DNA from: an uncultured Eubacteriales bacterium
GTDB taxonomy: Bacteria; Bacillota; Clostridia; Christensenellales; Aristaeellaceae
Length of the DNA: 46,386 bases
Assembly (NCBI GenBank): GCA_902790345.1
Contig: CADARO010000014.1
Location: forward strand, 1 to 46,386
Direction: 5' to 3'
Shown here: in pieces, positions 7,810 through 15,767 of the stretch
Layout: each line of letters begins with the position of its first letter
How positions within the stretch are numbered: the first letter of the stretch is position 1
Program-made: the position numbers and the translations under genes
The notes under the pieces: generated by a model
Told to the model about the DNA's origin: nothing
Databases searched by the model: none
The model's input: the letters and a program-made list of their open reading frames with translations, nothing else

Positions 7810-8340
7810 ATGAAACCGGACGTGGGCCTGAAGAGGATGCGGGTGTCCTTCGACCTGGACGAGGTGCTGTTCGTCCGGCCGGACACCCACAAGACCGAGC
7901 CGCCGCTGCCCTTTCCGCTGAACCGAATCTTTCAGGAGCGGCTGCGGCTGGGCACGCCGGAGCTGATCAAGAGCCTGCAGGCGCTGGGCTACGACGTGTG
8001 GGTGTATACCTCCTCCTTCCGCTCGGAGCGCTACATCCGCCTGCTGTTCCGCTGCTACGGCGTGACCTTCGACGGCATCGTCAACGGAGAGCGGCATCAG
8101 CGGGAGGTGCAGCGAAACCAGAAGACCATCCTGCCCCAGAAGCTGCCCAACCGATACCGCATCTCCCTGCATGTGGACGACGAGACCGTCATCTGCACCT
8201 CAGGCAGCCTGTACGGCTTCCGCACCTACCAGCTGGACGCCCAGGACGACGACTGGAAAGAAAAGATCATCCGCCGGGCGGAGGAGGTCAAACGGCTGGA
8301 TCACCCGGAGCTTGTGAACCCGACGGAAAGCCCGCGATGA
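7810..8340 (+). CDS. HAD-like protein, paralogue of the preceding C-terminal domain
   Basis: This 176-residue protein starts two bases after the ParB-HAD gene and aligns with its C-terminal half: RVSFDLDEVLF (D15, D17) with RVTLDLDEVVF, GYDVWVYTSSF with GYDIWVYTARY, and HVDDETVI with HIDRDTVL. The DxD pair is that of HAD phosphotransferases. Conserved spacing suggests tandem duplication and possibly a heterodimer. The substrate is not evident. The pair ends at a terminator 19 bases downstream. Confidence 0.7.
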   Translation: MKPDVGLKRMRVSFDLDEVLFVRPDTHKTEPPLPFPLNRIFQERLRLGTPELIKSLQALGYDVWVYTSSFRSERYIRLLFRCYGVTFDGIVNGERHQREVQRNQKTILPQKLPNRYRISLHVDDETVICTSGSLYGFRTYQLDAQDDDWKEKIIRRAEEVKRLDHPELVNPTESPR

Positions 8341-8358
8341 TTTCCACGTTTTCATCAG

Positions 8359-8379
8359 CAGGCCGCGCGGCCTGTTTTT
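8359..8379 (+). terminator. Terminator after the HAD gene
   Basis: The perfect palindrome CAGGCCGCGCGGCCTG (8359-8374) is followed directly by TTTTT. Confidence 0.85.
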
Positions 8380-8471
8380 AATTCGCAATTCGCAATGCGC
8401 AATTCGCAATTGGGCTGTGGCGGCGCTCCCCGTCCCTCCAATTGCGCATTGCGAATTGCCAATTGCGAATT
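8380..8471. repeat. Intergenic inverted repeat with 34 bp arms
   Basis: The left arm at 8380-8413 begins AATTCGCAATT and the right arm at 8438-8471 is its near-complete inverse, around a 24 bp GC-rich centre. Each arm is built from repeats of a CGCAATT unit. It lies between the terminator of the HAD operon and the stop of the convergent radical SAM gene, and looks like a small non-coding repeat rather than a gene. Confidence 0.75.
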
Positions 8472-8478
8472 ACCCATT

Positions 8479-9600
8479 TCAGTACAGTTCTCCCGGATTA
8501 TACCCCTTCGGCAGCGGCTCTTCCTCCAGAAATTGAAAGCTCTCGTCCTCCAGCACCGGCAAAAACGCCTCGTAGGGGAAGCGGCTGAACTCGAAGGCGT
8601 AGCCGCTGGCGCCGAACCAGCCGCCCTCCTTCGCTTTCAGGTTCAGGTCCCGGGCCAGCTTGGTCATGTTGGAGCAGTCGTGCACCACGATGCCCCAGTT
8701 CTCCTCGGCGGCGGCCCGCATGAATTTCAGCGTCAGCTGGCGGCTCCAGATGGGGGAGACGTAGCCCAGGCGGCAGGCGTACAGGTTTTCGCCCAGATAG
8801 TTGCCGATGTTGTTGTCGTTCAGGTGCAGCTCGGCGCAGTTGATGAAATCCAGCCCCGTGGCGAGGATTTTTTCTTTCTTCGCGAAAAACGCCTCGAAGA
8901 ACTCCGGCGTCATGGGGGTCTCGATGCCCACCTGGGGGATGTACTTCTTCGCCAGGCGAATATTCTCGATCACTTTGTCAGCGCAGTTCGACGCCCCCAG
9001 GTTGAAGCGCAGCTCGTCCAGCCCGCTCTCGCCCAGGGCCCGCAGGCTCTCCTCCGTGGCCAGGAGGCCGTTGGTGTACAGATGCTGATGCACCTCCGCC
9101 TCCCGGAAGCGACGGACGACGCCGTAGTACTTTTCGATCTCCATGAAGGGCTCCAGGTATACATACGCGATGCCGGTGGGCTTTTTCTGGATGGACAGGA
9201 GCATGTCCAGATCCCGCTCGTACAGCTTGGTGCCGCCGATCTCCCACAGGCCCTCGCCGATGGGCTCGATGGCGTCCAGCTCGCCGTAGTTGTAGCAGAA
9301 TTTGCACTGGATGTTGCAGCGGTTTGTTTTTCTCACCGCGCTCAGCCCGGTGCCCAGCAGGCAGGACCTGCAGCCCGCCGGGAAGCGGTCCTCCGGCCCC
9401 ACGTACAGGGTGCGGCCGCAGAGGGATTTGAGGCCCGGCACCTGCGCCATGAGGGCGGCGTTTTGCGCCTCCACCGCCGCTTCGATCTGATACATGGTGG
9501 CGTACACCAGCTCGGTCTGCCTGGTCAGCAGCTCCTCGTCCTCCGGCAGCTCCGCGAAGAAGCGGAACCAGGTGAGCGCGTCCTTCTTTGAAATCTTCAT
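8479..9600 (-). CDS. Orphan radical SAM protein
   Basis: The 373-residue protein has the radical SAM motif C95-x3-C99-x2-C102-Y103 (NRCNIQCKFCYNY). Two further cysteines, C77 and C80 in GCRSCLLGTG, lie just upstream and might hold another cluster. Later features are YVYLEPFMEI, LYTNGLLAT, RFNLGASN and IETPMTPEF, consistent with the partial TIM barrel. There is no SPASM domain at the C terminus. GGGAGGT stands nine bases before the ATG. It is a single gene with its own promoter, and no substrate or partner is apparent. Confidence 0.8.
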   Translation of the reverse strand: MKISKKDALTWFRFFAELPEDEELLTRQTELVYATMYQIEAAVEAQNAALMAQVPGLKSLCGRTLYVGPEDRFPAGCRSCLLGTGLSAVRKTNRCNIQCKFCYNYGELDAIEPIGEGLWEIGGTKLYERDLDMLLSIQKKPTGIAYVYLEPFMEIEKYYGVVRRFREAEVHQHLYTNGLLATEESLRALGESGLDELRFNLGASNCADKVIENIRLAKKYIPQVGIETPMTPEFFEAFFAKKEKILATGLDFINCAELHLNDNNIGNYLGENLYACRLGYVSPIWSRQLTLKFMRAAAEENWGIVVHDCSNMTKLARDLNLKAKEGGWFGASGYAFEFSRFPYEAFLPVLEDESFQFLEEEPLPKGYNPGELY

Positions 9601-9647
9601 AGGCGAAAAGACCTCCCGTCGGCCATATTTTGTCAGTTATGGGCTCT

Positions 9648-9676
9648 ATTTTATCAGAAAACGCCGCTTTCTTCAA
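9648..9676 (-). promoter_or_regulatory. Promoter for the orphan radical SAM gene
   Basis: On the minus strand TTGAAG (9671-9676), 17 bp, TAAAAT (9648-9653), with TGA before the -10. Confidence 0.75.
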
Positions 9677-9739
9677 TCCCCGGGGGCCGGTTTTTGACCG
9701 GGCCGCAAAAAACTCTTGCGGAAACGCCCCGCCGCGCCC

Positions 9740-9767
9740 TTGAATTTCCCCTGTTTCATGGTATAAT
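9740..9767 (+). promoter_or_regulatory. Promoter for the yitT-like gene
   Basis: TTGAAT (9740-9745), 16 bp, TATAAT (9762-9767) with TGG in front of the -10. Confidence 0.8.
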
Positions 9768-9818
9768 AAAACATAAACGGGATCGGCGTTCGCGCCGAAA
9801 AAGGGAGGAGTCAGTCCA

Positions 9819-10688
9819 TTGGACAGGAAACAGCTTCGCGCGGAGATCGTCAACTGGGTGCAGATCGTGCTGGGTATCCTGCTCTGCACCGCCGCGTATA
9901 ACATGTTCATCATTCCGAATGAAATCGCTCCCGGCGGCTTCACCGGCATCGCCCAGCTCATCAACCACGTCACGGGGCTGCCCGTGGGCATGCTGACCCT
10001 GGCACTGAACGTGCCCCTGTTCGCCCTGTCGGCCCGGTCGCTGGGGCTGAAATTCGGCGCGCGGTCGCTGTTTGCCAGCGTGGGGCTGTCGATCCTCATC
10101 GACGTGCTGCCCCTGCCCTCGGTGATCCCCATCGACACCACCGAGCGGCTGCTGCTGGCCTCGGTGTTCGGCGGCGTGGTGGCCGGCGCGGGCTTCGGCC
10201 TCATCATTCGCGGCAACGCCACCACCGGCGGCACGGACATGCTGGCCAAGCTGGTGTCCTCCCGGGTGCACGCCCTGTCCATCGGCATGATTATGTTCGC
10301 GGTGGACGGCATGGTCATCGTGGCGTCGGCCTTCGTGTTCGACGTGGTGTCGGCGCTGTTCGCCCTCATCTGCACCTTCTTCATGAGCGAGGTCATCGAC
10401 TTCCTGGTGGACGGCCTGAACTCCGCCCGCGCCTACTTCATCATCTCCGGCCAGAGCGAGCTGATCGCCCAGCGGGTGATGAGCGAGATGGAGCGGGGCA
10501 TCACCGGGCTGGACGGCCGGGGCATGTATTCCGGCCAGGACCGGCAGGTGCTGCTGTGCGTCATCAGCCGCACGGAGTCGCCTCAGCTGCGGGCCATCGT
10601 GTCCGACTGCGATCCCACCGCCTTCATCATCGCCACCAACGTCCACGAGGTGCTGGGGGAGGGCTTCCGGCCCATCTACGGGCGCTGA
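9819..10688 (+). CDS. YitT family membrane protein (DUF161/DUF2179)
   Basis: The 289-residue protein has about five hydrophobic membrane segments in residues 10-200, with family motifs IPNEIAPGGFTGIAQL and GNATTGGTDMLAKL. A cytosolic DUF2179-like domain (about 205-289) contains ARAYFIISG, GITGLDGRGMYSGQ and FIIATNVHEVLGEGF. The family is widespread in Firmicutes and its transport role is unproven. The start is TTG at 9819, supported by GGGAGGAG eight bases upstream. The oxidoreductase gene 68 bases downstream may be co-transcribed. Confidence 0.9.
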   Translation: MDRKQLRAEIVNWVQIVLGILLCTAAYNMFIIPNEIAPGGFTGIAQLINHVTGLPVGMLTLALNVPLFALSARSLGLKFGARSLFASVGLSILIDVLPLPSVIPIDTTERLLLASVFGGVVAGAGFGLIIRGNATTGGTDMLAKLVSSRVHALSIGMIMFAVDGMVIVASAFVFDVVSALFALICTFFMSEVIDFLVDGLNSARAYFIISGQSELIAQRVMSEMERGITGLDGRGMYSGQDRQVLLCVISRTESPQLRAIVSDCDPTAFIIATNVHEVLGEGFRPIYGR

Positions 10689-10756
10689 GGCGCGGATCTG
10701 TTTCGTTCCCGATTTCCCAGGAGGGAAAATAACATAACGCAAGGAGAAAAAACGCC

Positions 10757-11818
10757 ATGGACAAGATCAAAGTGGCCATCATCGGCTGCGGTACCATCGC
10801 CAACGCGGCGCACATGCCCGGTTACAAGGCGGCGTCCGACCTGTGCGAAGTGAAGTATTTCTGCGACATCATTCCCGAGCGGGCCGTCGCCCTGCGCGAC
10901 AAGTACGGCTCCGGCATCGCCAATGAGGACTATCACGAGATCCTCTCCGATCCCGAGGTCACCTGTGTGTCCATCTGCGTGCCCAACGGCGGCCACGCGC
11001 CCATCGCCATCGACTTCCTGAAAGCCGGCAAGCACGTGCTCTGCGAGAAGCCCGCCGCCATGAACTCCGAGCTGGCCCGGGAGATGCAGAAGACCGCCGA
11101 CGAGTGCGGCCGCATCCTGAACATCGGCGTGTGCAACCGCTTCAACACCGCCGTTGAGAAGATCGAGGAGCTCATCAGCCAGGGCGAGCTGGGCAATATC
11201 TATCACATCTACTGCTCCTTCCGCGCCTATCGCTCCATCCCCGGCCTGGGCGGCGCCTTCACCACCAAGGCCCTCTCCGGCGGCGGCGCGCTGATCGACT
11301 GGGGCGTGCACTATCTGGACCTGATCTTCTATTGCGTGGGTCAGCCCAAGGTGAAGACCGTGTCCGCCGCGGCGTACTCCGTGCTGGGCAAGCCCCTGGA
11401 CGGCTACGTCTACGAGTCCATGTGGGCCGGCCCGCCCAAGCTGGACGGCACTTACGACGTGGACGACTTCATCACCGGCTTCATCCGCACCGAAGGCCCC
11501 ACCATCTCCGTGAACGGCGCCTGGGCGCAGAACATCGACGACAAGGCCACCTTCATCGAGTTCCTGGGCGACAAGGGCGGCATCAAGCTGCAGTATGGCG
11601 GCAACTTCACCCTGTACTCCACCAAGAACGGCATGCTGACCACCACCACCTTCAAGTATCAGACGGTCAACATGTACGACGCGGAGATCCGCGACTTCCT
11701 CATCAAGGCCCCCCAGGGCATCAAGACCAAGGCCAACATCGACAAGGCGCTGGTCACCTCCCAGGTCATGGACATGATGTACAAGTCCAGCGAGCTGGGC
11801 GAAGAGGTCAAGGCCTGA
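10757..11818 (+). CDS. Gfo/Idh/MocA family NAD(P)-dependent oxidoreductase
   Basis: The 353-residue protein has an N-terminal Rossmann fold with VAIIGCGTIANAAH (6-19) and the family signature CEKPAA (E97-K98-P99). The C-terminal half is the alpha/beta substrate domain, with GGGALIDWGVHYLDL carrying the usual Asp and His. The family oxidises or reduces sugars, inositols and related polyols; the substrate cannot be read from the sequence. AAGGAG precedes the ATG. No sugar transporter is adjacent. Confidence 0.9.
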   Translation: MDKIKVAIIGCGTIANAAHMPGYKAASDLCEVKYFCDIIPERAVALRDKYGSGIANEDYHEILSDPEVTCVSICVPNGGHAPIAIDFLKAGKHVLCEKPAAMNSELAREMQKTADECGRILNIGVCNRFNTAVEKIEELISQGELGNIYHIYCSFRAYRSIPGLGGAFTTKALSGGGALIDWGVHYLDLIFYCVGQPKVKTVSAAAYSVLGKPLDGYVYESMWAGPPKLDGTYDVDDFITGFIRTEGPTISVNGAWAQNIDDKATFIEFLGDKGGIKLQYGGNFTLYSTKNGMLTTTTFKYQTVNMYDAEIRDFLIKAPQGIKTKANIDKALVTSQVMDMMYKSSELGEEVKA

Positions 11819-11840
11819 TCCATTCCCCAAAAAAACGACA

Positions 11841-11880
11841 GAAGCGGCGCGCCCGGCAATCAAACCGGGCGCGCCGTCTT
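11841..11880. terminator. GC-rich hairpin between converging oxidoreductase and phage block
   Basis: GGCGCGCCCGG (11846-11856) pairs with CCGGGCGCGCC (11865-11875). A run of A upstream at 11829-11835 becomes a T run on the minus strand, so it may stop transcription of the phage block. On the plus strand the T tract is poor. Confidence 0.65.
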
Positions 11881-12285
11881 CTATGTATTGTCCTCCGAGA
11901 GCGCTTTTTCGATTTTCTCGGCCACGGCCCGCAGCCGACGGGACAGCTCCTCGTCGGTCAGAGCCTCCAGGGCGTCGCCCGCCGGGTTTGCCTGAGCCGT
12001 CTGCCCCAGCACGAACTCCACGCCCTTGGCGCCGCCCTTGCCGCTCAGGGCTCGCTCCAGCGTTTCCCGCTCGATGCGCAGAAGCGCCCGCTCCACCGGC
12101 TTCTTCAGAGGCTCCGGCAGACGGCCGCCGGTGAGCTCCGCCACGCTCATGTCCAGCGCCAGCGCCAGGCCCGCCGGGGTGGCGGGGATATCCTGGCGTT
12201 GACATTCGTTGAAGTAGTGGGTCACGCGGCTCTTGACGGCCGCCGCGCTGGCTTCAGCCGCCGTCCTCGTTCGTTTGGCGCTCAT
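11881..12285 (-). CDS. Putative phage small terminase / gp3-type DNA-packaging protein
   Basis: The 134-residue protein has YFNECQRQDIPATPAGLALALDMS near the N terminus, which resembles gp3-type DNA-packaging proteins (small terminase subunits) that recognise the packaging site and recruit the large subunit. The C-terminal half is helical and charged, as expected for an oligomerising region. The start overlaps the preceding stop as ATGA (12282-12285). Small terminase genes normally sit immediately before the large subunit; here it is last in the operon. The assignment rests on motif resemblance. Confidence 0.6.
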   Translation of the reverse strand: MSAKRTRTAAEASAAAVKSRVTHYFNECQRQDIPATPAGLALALDMSVAELTGGRLPEPLKKPVERALLRIERETLERALSGKGGAKGVEFVLGQTAQANPAGDALEALTDEELSRRLRAVAEKIEKALSEDNT

Positions 12286-13238
12286 ATTTTGGTCTTCAGG
12301 CGGCTGACGGCGGCGCTGAGGGCGGAGGAGGAACCGGCGGCGGTGCCCCGCTTCACGGCGGCGGCCGGCTGGGCCGTGGCGGTTTTCTTCGCCTGGGAGC
12401 TGGTCAGCCTGGACAGGGTGGACTGGATGCCGCCGGCCACGCTCTTGAGAAGGTCGGAGAGGGACGTGGTCTTCTGGGCGGCCTTTGCGGAGGCGGTCTT
12501 GGCCGTGGTCTTGGCCTTGCCGGAGCCGCCCGAGGAGGAGGAGCGGCGCGTGCCGTCCTCGTTGAGGCCGTACTTCTCGCGGAATTCCGCCTCGTTGAGA
12601 GCCTGGGCGCGCTCCTTCAAGAGCCAGTCCTGATAGGCCTGATAGCCCTGCTGCTGCAGCGCGGCGATCTGCAGCTGCAGGCTCACGGCGGCGCTCTGGT
12701 TGCTGCTGCGCAGCTGGTTGATGCGGTTGTCCAGCTGCTGGGCGTAGTTGGCGGCCAGGGTCTGGCGGCTGCGGGCGGCCTCCTCGGTGAGCTGGGCAAT
12801 GCGGCTGTTGATGGCGGTGATGTCGTCCGCCTCCGCCCGGCCGATGTCGGCCAGGGCCTGGCCCCGCTGGCCCTCCAGATACGCGCCCTGGGTGGCGGTG
12901 AGGGAGCTGCGGCCCAGGCCCCGGGCGTTCAGGGCGTTGTTGAGGGCGACGGCGCTTCGGTCGTAGGCCTCGTTGGCCTGGCGGCGCTGGCGGTCATAGG
13001 TGCGGCTCAGCGCCTGCCGCTCGTTCTGCGCCGAAAGGGTCTGGCTGCCCAGCCGGGCGTTCAGCGCGTCCACCTCCGCCTGATAGGTGGGGGAATATTC
13101 CGCCTCGGCCTGCTTGCGCAGCGTGGCGTAGTCGGTCGAATAGTCGCCGAGCCGCCTGTTCAGCGCGTCCATGACCTGGGCGTTGTAGAAGTTCGAGGCG
13201 CGATAGTCGTCGCGACGGTCGGCTTCGTTCATTTCCAT
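12282..13238 (-). CDS. Coiled-coil phage virion protein, possible ejection protein
   Basis: The 318-residue protein is dominated by Ala, Gln, Arg and Asn rich helices between residues 20 and 215, with repeated patterns such as DALNRRL and NALNARGLG. It ends in a low-complexity Ser, Thr, Lys and Ala region from about 235. Its place after the tail fibre fits the internal ejection proteins of P22-like phages, but I recognise no specific family. GGAGG stands eight bases before ATG 13238. It couples to the small terminase by ATGA. Confidence 0.5.
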   Translation of the reverse strand: MEMNEADRRDDYRASNFYNAQVMDALNRRLGDYSTDYATLRKQAEAEYSPTYQAEVDALNARLGSQTLSAQNERQALSRTYDRQRRQANEAYDRSAVALNNALNARGLGRSSLTATQGAYLEGQRGQALADIGRAEADDITAINSRIAQLTEEAARSRQTLAANYAQQLDNRINQLRSSNQSAAVSLQLQIAALQQQGYQAYQDWLLKERAQALNEAEFREKYGLNEDGTRRSSSSGGSGKAKTTAKTASAKAAQKTTSLSDLLKSVAGGIQSTLSRLTSSQAKKTATAQPAAAVKRGTAAGSSSALSAAVSRLKTKI

Positions 13239-13257
13239 TGTGCTTTCCTCCTGTTCG

Positions 13258-15363
13258 TCACTGATAGGTTACCGTGAGCGCGGGGCTCGCGTCGAATTTG
13301 GCGTAGTTGGCGCTGTAGCGGCGGCCGCTGCGCAGCGACTGATCGTCGGCGTAGAGCATGAGGCCCCCGGCGGCGCCGTCGACAAGCGCCTGAACCGCCG
13401 CGGCCGGCAGGGCGAAGGATTTCGTCTCGCCGTTGCCGATGGAGCCCAGCGAGCCCCGGCTCACCGTGCCGGCGTGGGGGTTGCCGCTGCGGCCGGTCAG
13501 GGGCGTGGTGTACAGGGCCACCTCCACGGCGGAGGAGCCGCCCGCCCCGGACACCCGGGTGAGGGTCAGCGAGGCGCTGAGAACATGCCGGCCAGCCAGG
13601 CCGCTCAGGTCGAACCACAGGCAGCCGGCGTACTGCGTGTCGTCATAGCGGCCCTGACGCAGGGCGCTCTCGCTCATCCAGCCGGAGCCGTTCATGCAGG
13701 AGCCGGTGAGCCGGGCGGTGAGGCGGTCGGTCTGAACCGAGCCGGCGGTCTGCTGGGAGACGCTGGCGTTGCCCGGCGCCACGGGCAGGGCGGTGAAGTC
13801 CGCCGGGCTGTGCAGGCAGGCGATGATCTCCTCGTAGTCGCCGTCCGGCCGGGTGCCGCTCCAGAGCCACTGCGCCCCGCTGGCGGACAGCGCCCAGCCG
13901 CAGTCGCCGCCGCTCAGCGACACGCAGCACAGGCGGGTGTTGGGCCCGGCGCTGATCAGGCTCACCGCGTTGTACAGCGCGCAGTCCGCCAGCTCGGCGC
14001 TGGCTCCGTCCGTGAGGCTCACGCCCTCATAGGCTGCCGCGCCGTTCACAGTGACGGAGGTCAGGCGCACGTGGCGGTCGGCGGAGAGGACAACGGCGCT
14101 TTCCGAGCCGTTGCCGGATATGACCATGTTCTCCAGCGAGACCAGGCAGCCGCATCCGGTCACCCGCAGCCCGCCCTTCAGCGTGTATCCGTTGCCATGG
14201 ATGGCCAGGCTGCCCTGTCCGCTCAGACCGCCCAGCCGGGCGTTCTCGAAGAAGTCGTCCAGCAGCCAGAGGGCCACGTCGCCGGTGAGCACGGTGTCGT
14301 TCAGCGCGTCGAAGGCCTCTTGCAGGCTGGCGTACTGCCCGCCCGGGCCCACCATGATGACGGACGCCCCGTCATACTTTCGGGCCACGTTGGGGGCGAT
14401 GAGCCGGCGGTTCACGGTCAGATTGTCCATGCTGCCGCCCTCGGCGTCCAGGTGGAAGGTCTCCCCGCCCGGCGCGTCGATCTGGAATTCGTTGGTCTCC
14501 ACGTGGAAGTAGTCCTTGGTGATGGCCACGCTTGTGCCGGCAAACAGCTCCCCGGGGGCGCTGGACCAGCCGGTGGCCGCCTCGCCGGACTCGATTTTGA
14601 AATCCGCCAGGCTGAGCATGGAGCCCTCGGCGAAATTCCCCTGCCAGAAGAAGGAGGGCACCCCCGCCTGGGCGTCGTACACCCAGGTGTGAGTGTAGCG
14701 CTGCCAGCCGGAGGTGAGGCGGATGGTGGTGGTTCCCCCGCAGGCGTGGCCGGCGGTCACGTCCAGCTCGCCGCCGGTATAGCGGGCGGAGAAGCTCCAA
14801 GTGTAGGTCTGCCCGTCCAGGCCCGTGAAAGGATTCCAGCGCACCGCGCAGGGATTCGACACGCTGCCGAAGCCCAGCACCAGCGCCCGGCGGGAGGCCA
14901 TGGCGTCGCTGTTCATGAGCTGCGCCACGCCGGAGGCTCCCTCAAAAGCCACGTCGGCGTTGTGGAAGCTGGCGGAGTCGCTCACCAGGTTCGCCCCGCC
15001 GATGGTCATGCCGCTCACCGCCAGGCGAATGCTGTCCGGCACCAGGGCGATTTCCGCCTCGGCGGAGTCCAGTCGCCGGCCCAGGGCGTCGGTCACCGTC
15101 CGGTCGGCCTTCAGCGCCACGGAGGCGGCGGTCTGCTCGATGAGCGTGCTCTGCTCCTCCACCGACTCGGCCAGCTCGTCCACGTCCTCGGCGGAGGCCT
15201 TGCTCTCGATGACGCTGTTCAGCCCGCTGGAGAGGGACTTGCGGGTGAGGCCGCCCATCAGCTGGGTCCACACCCATTCCAGCTGGCGGTTCAGCTCCCG
15301 CAGCTGCTGGGGTTCCTTCAAATCGTTCAATGTCACCCGCTGCCGGGTGGTCTGCGCGCTCAT
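13258..15363 (-). CDS. Phage tail fibre/tailspike-like protein
   Basis: This 701-residue protein has a modular fibre layout. Residues 1-45 are a likely particle-binding head and 50-105 a coiled coil. Residues 122-268 resemble a carbohydrate-binding jelly roll (GGANLVSDSASFHN to ADFKIESGEAATGW). Residues 335-500 look like a right-handed beta helix with short repeated strands (YASLQEAFDAL, LAIHGNGYTLKGG). Residues 575-701 resemble a DNRLRE-type domain (WFDLSGLAGRHVLSASLTL). It probably binds a surface glycan. The start overlaps the previous stop by ATGA and has GAGGAAAG upstream. Confidence 0.75.
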   Translation of the reverse strand: MSAQTTRQRVTLNDLKEPQQLRELNRQLEWVWTQLMGGLTRKSLSSGLNSVIESKASAEDVDELAESVEEQSTLIEQTAASVALKADRTVTDALGRRLDSAEAEIALVPDSIRLAVSGMTIGGANLVSDSASFHNADVAFEGASGVAQLMNSDAMASRRALVLGFGSVSNPCAVRWNPFTGLDGQTYTWSFSARYTGGELDVTAGHACGGTTTIRLTSGWQRYTHTWVYDAQAGVPSFFWQGNFAEGSMLSLADFKIESGEAATGWSSAPGELFAGTSVAITKDYFHVETNEFQIDAPGGETFHLDAEGGSMDNLTVNRRLIAPNVARKYDGASVIMVGPGGQYASLQEAFDALNDTVLTGDVALWLLDDFFENARLGGLSGQGSLAIHGNGYTLKGGLRVTGCGCLVSLENMVISGNGSESAVVLSADRHVRLTSVTVNGAAAYEGVSLTDGASAELADCALYNAVSLISAGPNTRLCCVSLSGGDCGWALSASGAQWLWSGTRPDGDYEEIIACLHSPADFTALPVAPGNASVSQQTAGSVQTDRLTARLTGSCMNGSGWMSESALRQGRYDDTQYAGCLWFDLSGLAGRHVLSASLTLTRVSGAGGSSAVEVALYTTPLTGRSGNPHAGTVSRGSLGSIGNGETKSFALPAAAVQALVDGAAGGLMLYADDQSLRSGRRYSANYAKFDASPALTVTYQ

Positions 15364-15767
15364 GGGCTTTCCTCCTCTATGTCAAGTTCCATGCCGTCCG
15401 GCAGGGTGAACGGGACCCGGCTGTCCGATTCCAGCCGCAGCCGGAGGGAGCGCCCCCGCAGCCGCAGCCGCTGACGGATCACGGAACGGCCCGCGCCGAA
15501 GCGCACGGTCTTTCGCGCCTGCCCGCCTTCGCTGAGGGCGGTGAGGGTCAGCGCCCCGTCGGCCTCGGCCTCGATGGGGAAGCACACCCGCCCCAGCCGA
15601 CGCCGGTTGATGACCCGGGCGGGCAGCACCGGCGTGGTCCACCGGGCGGCGGGCAGCGCGGCCTGGCCCTCGTCGAAGCGGAACAGGCCTTCCGCCGTGA
15701 GGCAGAGCAGCCGCTCGTCCTGCCCCTCCCGCCAGAGCAGGAAGTCCAGAACGCCGGGGATCTCCAT
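15360..15767 (-). CDS. C-terminal part of a split tail propeller protein
   Basis: The 135-residue product starts at ATG 15767, sharing one base with the stop of the preceding frame (TGATG). It opens with MEIPGVLDFLLW and LTAEGLFRFDEG, propeller-blade strands like those of the preceding protein, followed by a beta-rich region (RRLGRVCFPIEAE, VIRQRLRLRG, LRLESDSRVP). Without a start, the same frame continues 29 codons upstream and reads DGSW before MEIPG, which would suit a longer fused protein. It may be a separate translationally coupled gene or the out-of-frame end of one tail gene. Confidence 0.55.
   Translation of the reverse strand: MEIPGVLDFLLWREGQDERLLCLTAEGLFRFDEGQAALPAARWTTPVLPARVINRRRLGRVCFPIEAEADGALTLTALSEGGQARKTVRFGAGRSVIRQRLRLRGRSLRLRLESDSRVPFTLPDGMELDIEEESP

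Noticed and set aside
11819-11880. Phage attachment site at the left edge of the block
   Set aside because: I could not find a matching direct repeat near 23370-23540, and the stretch is adequately explained as a terminator.
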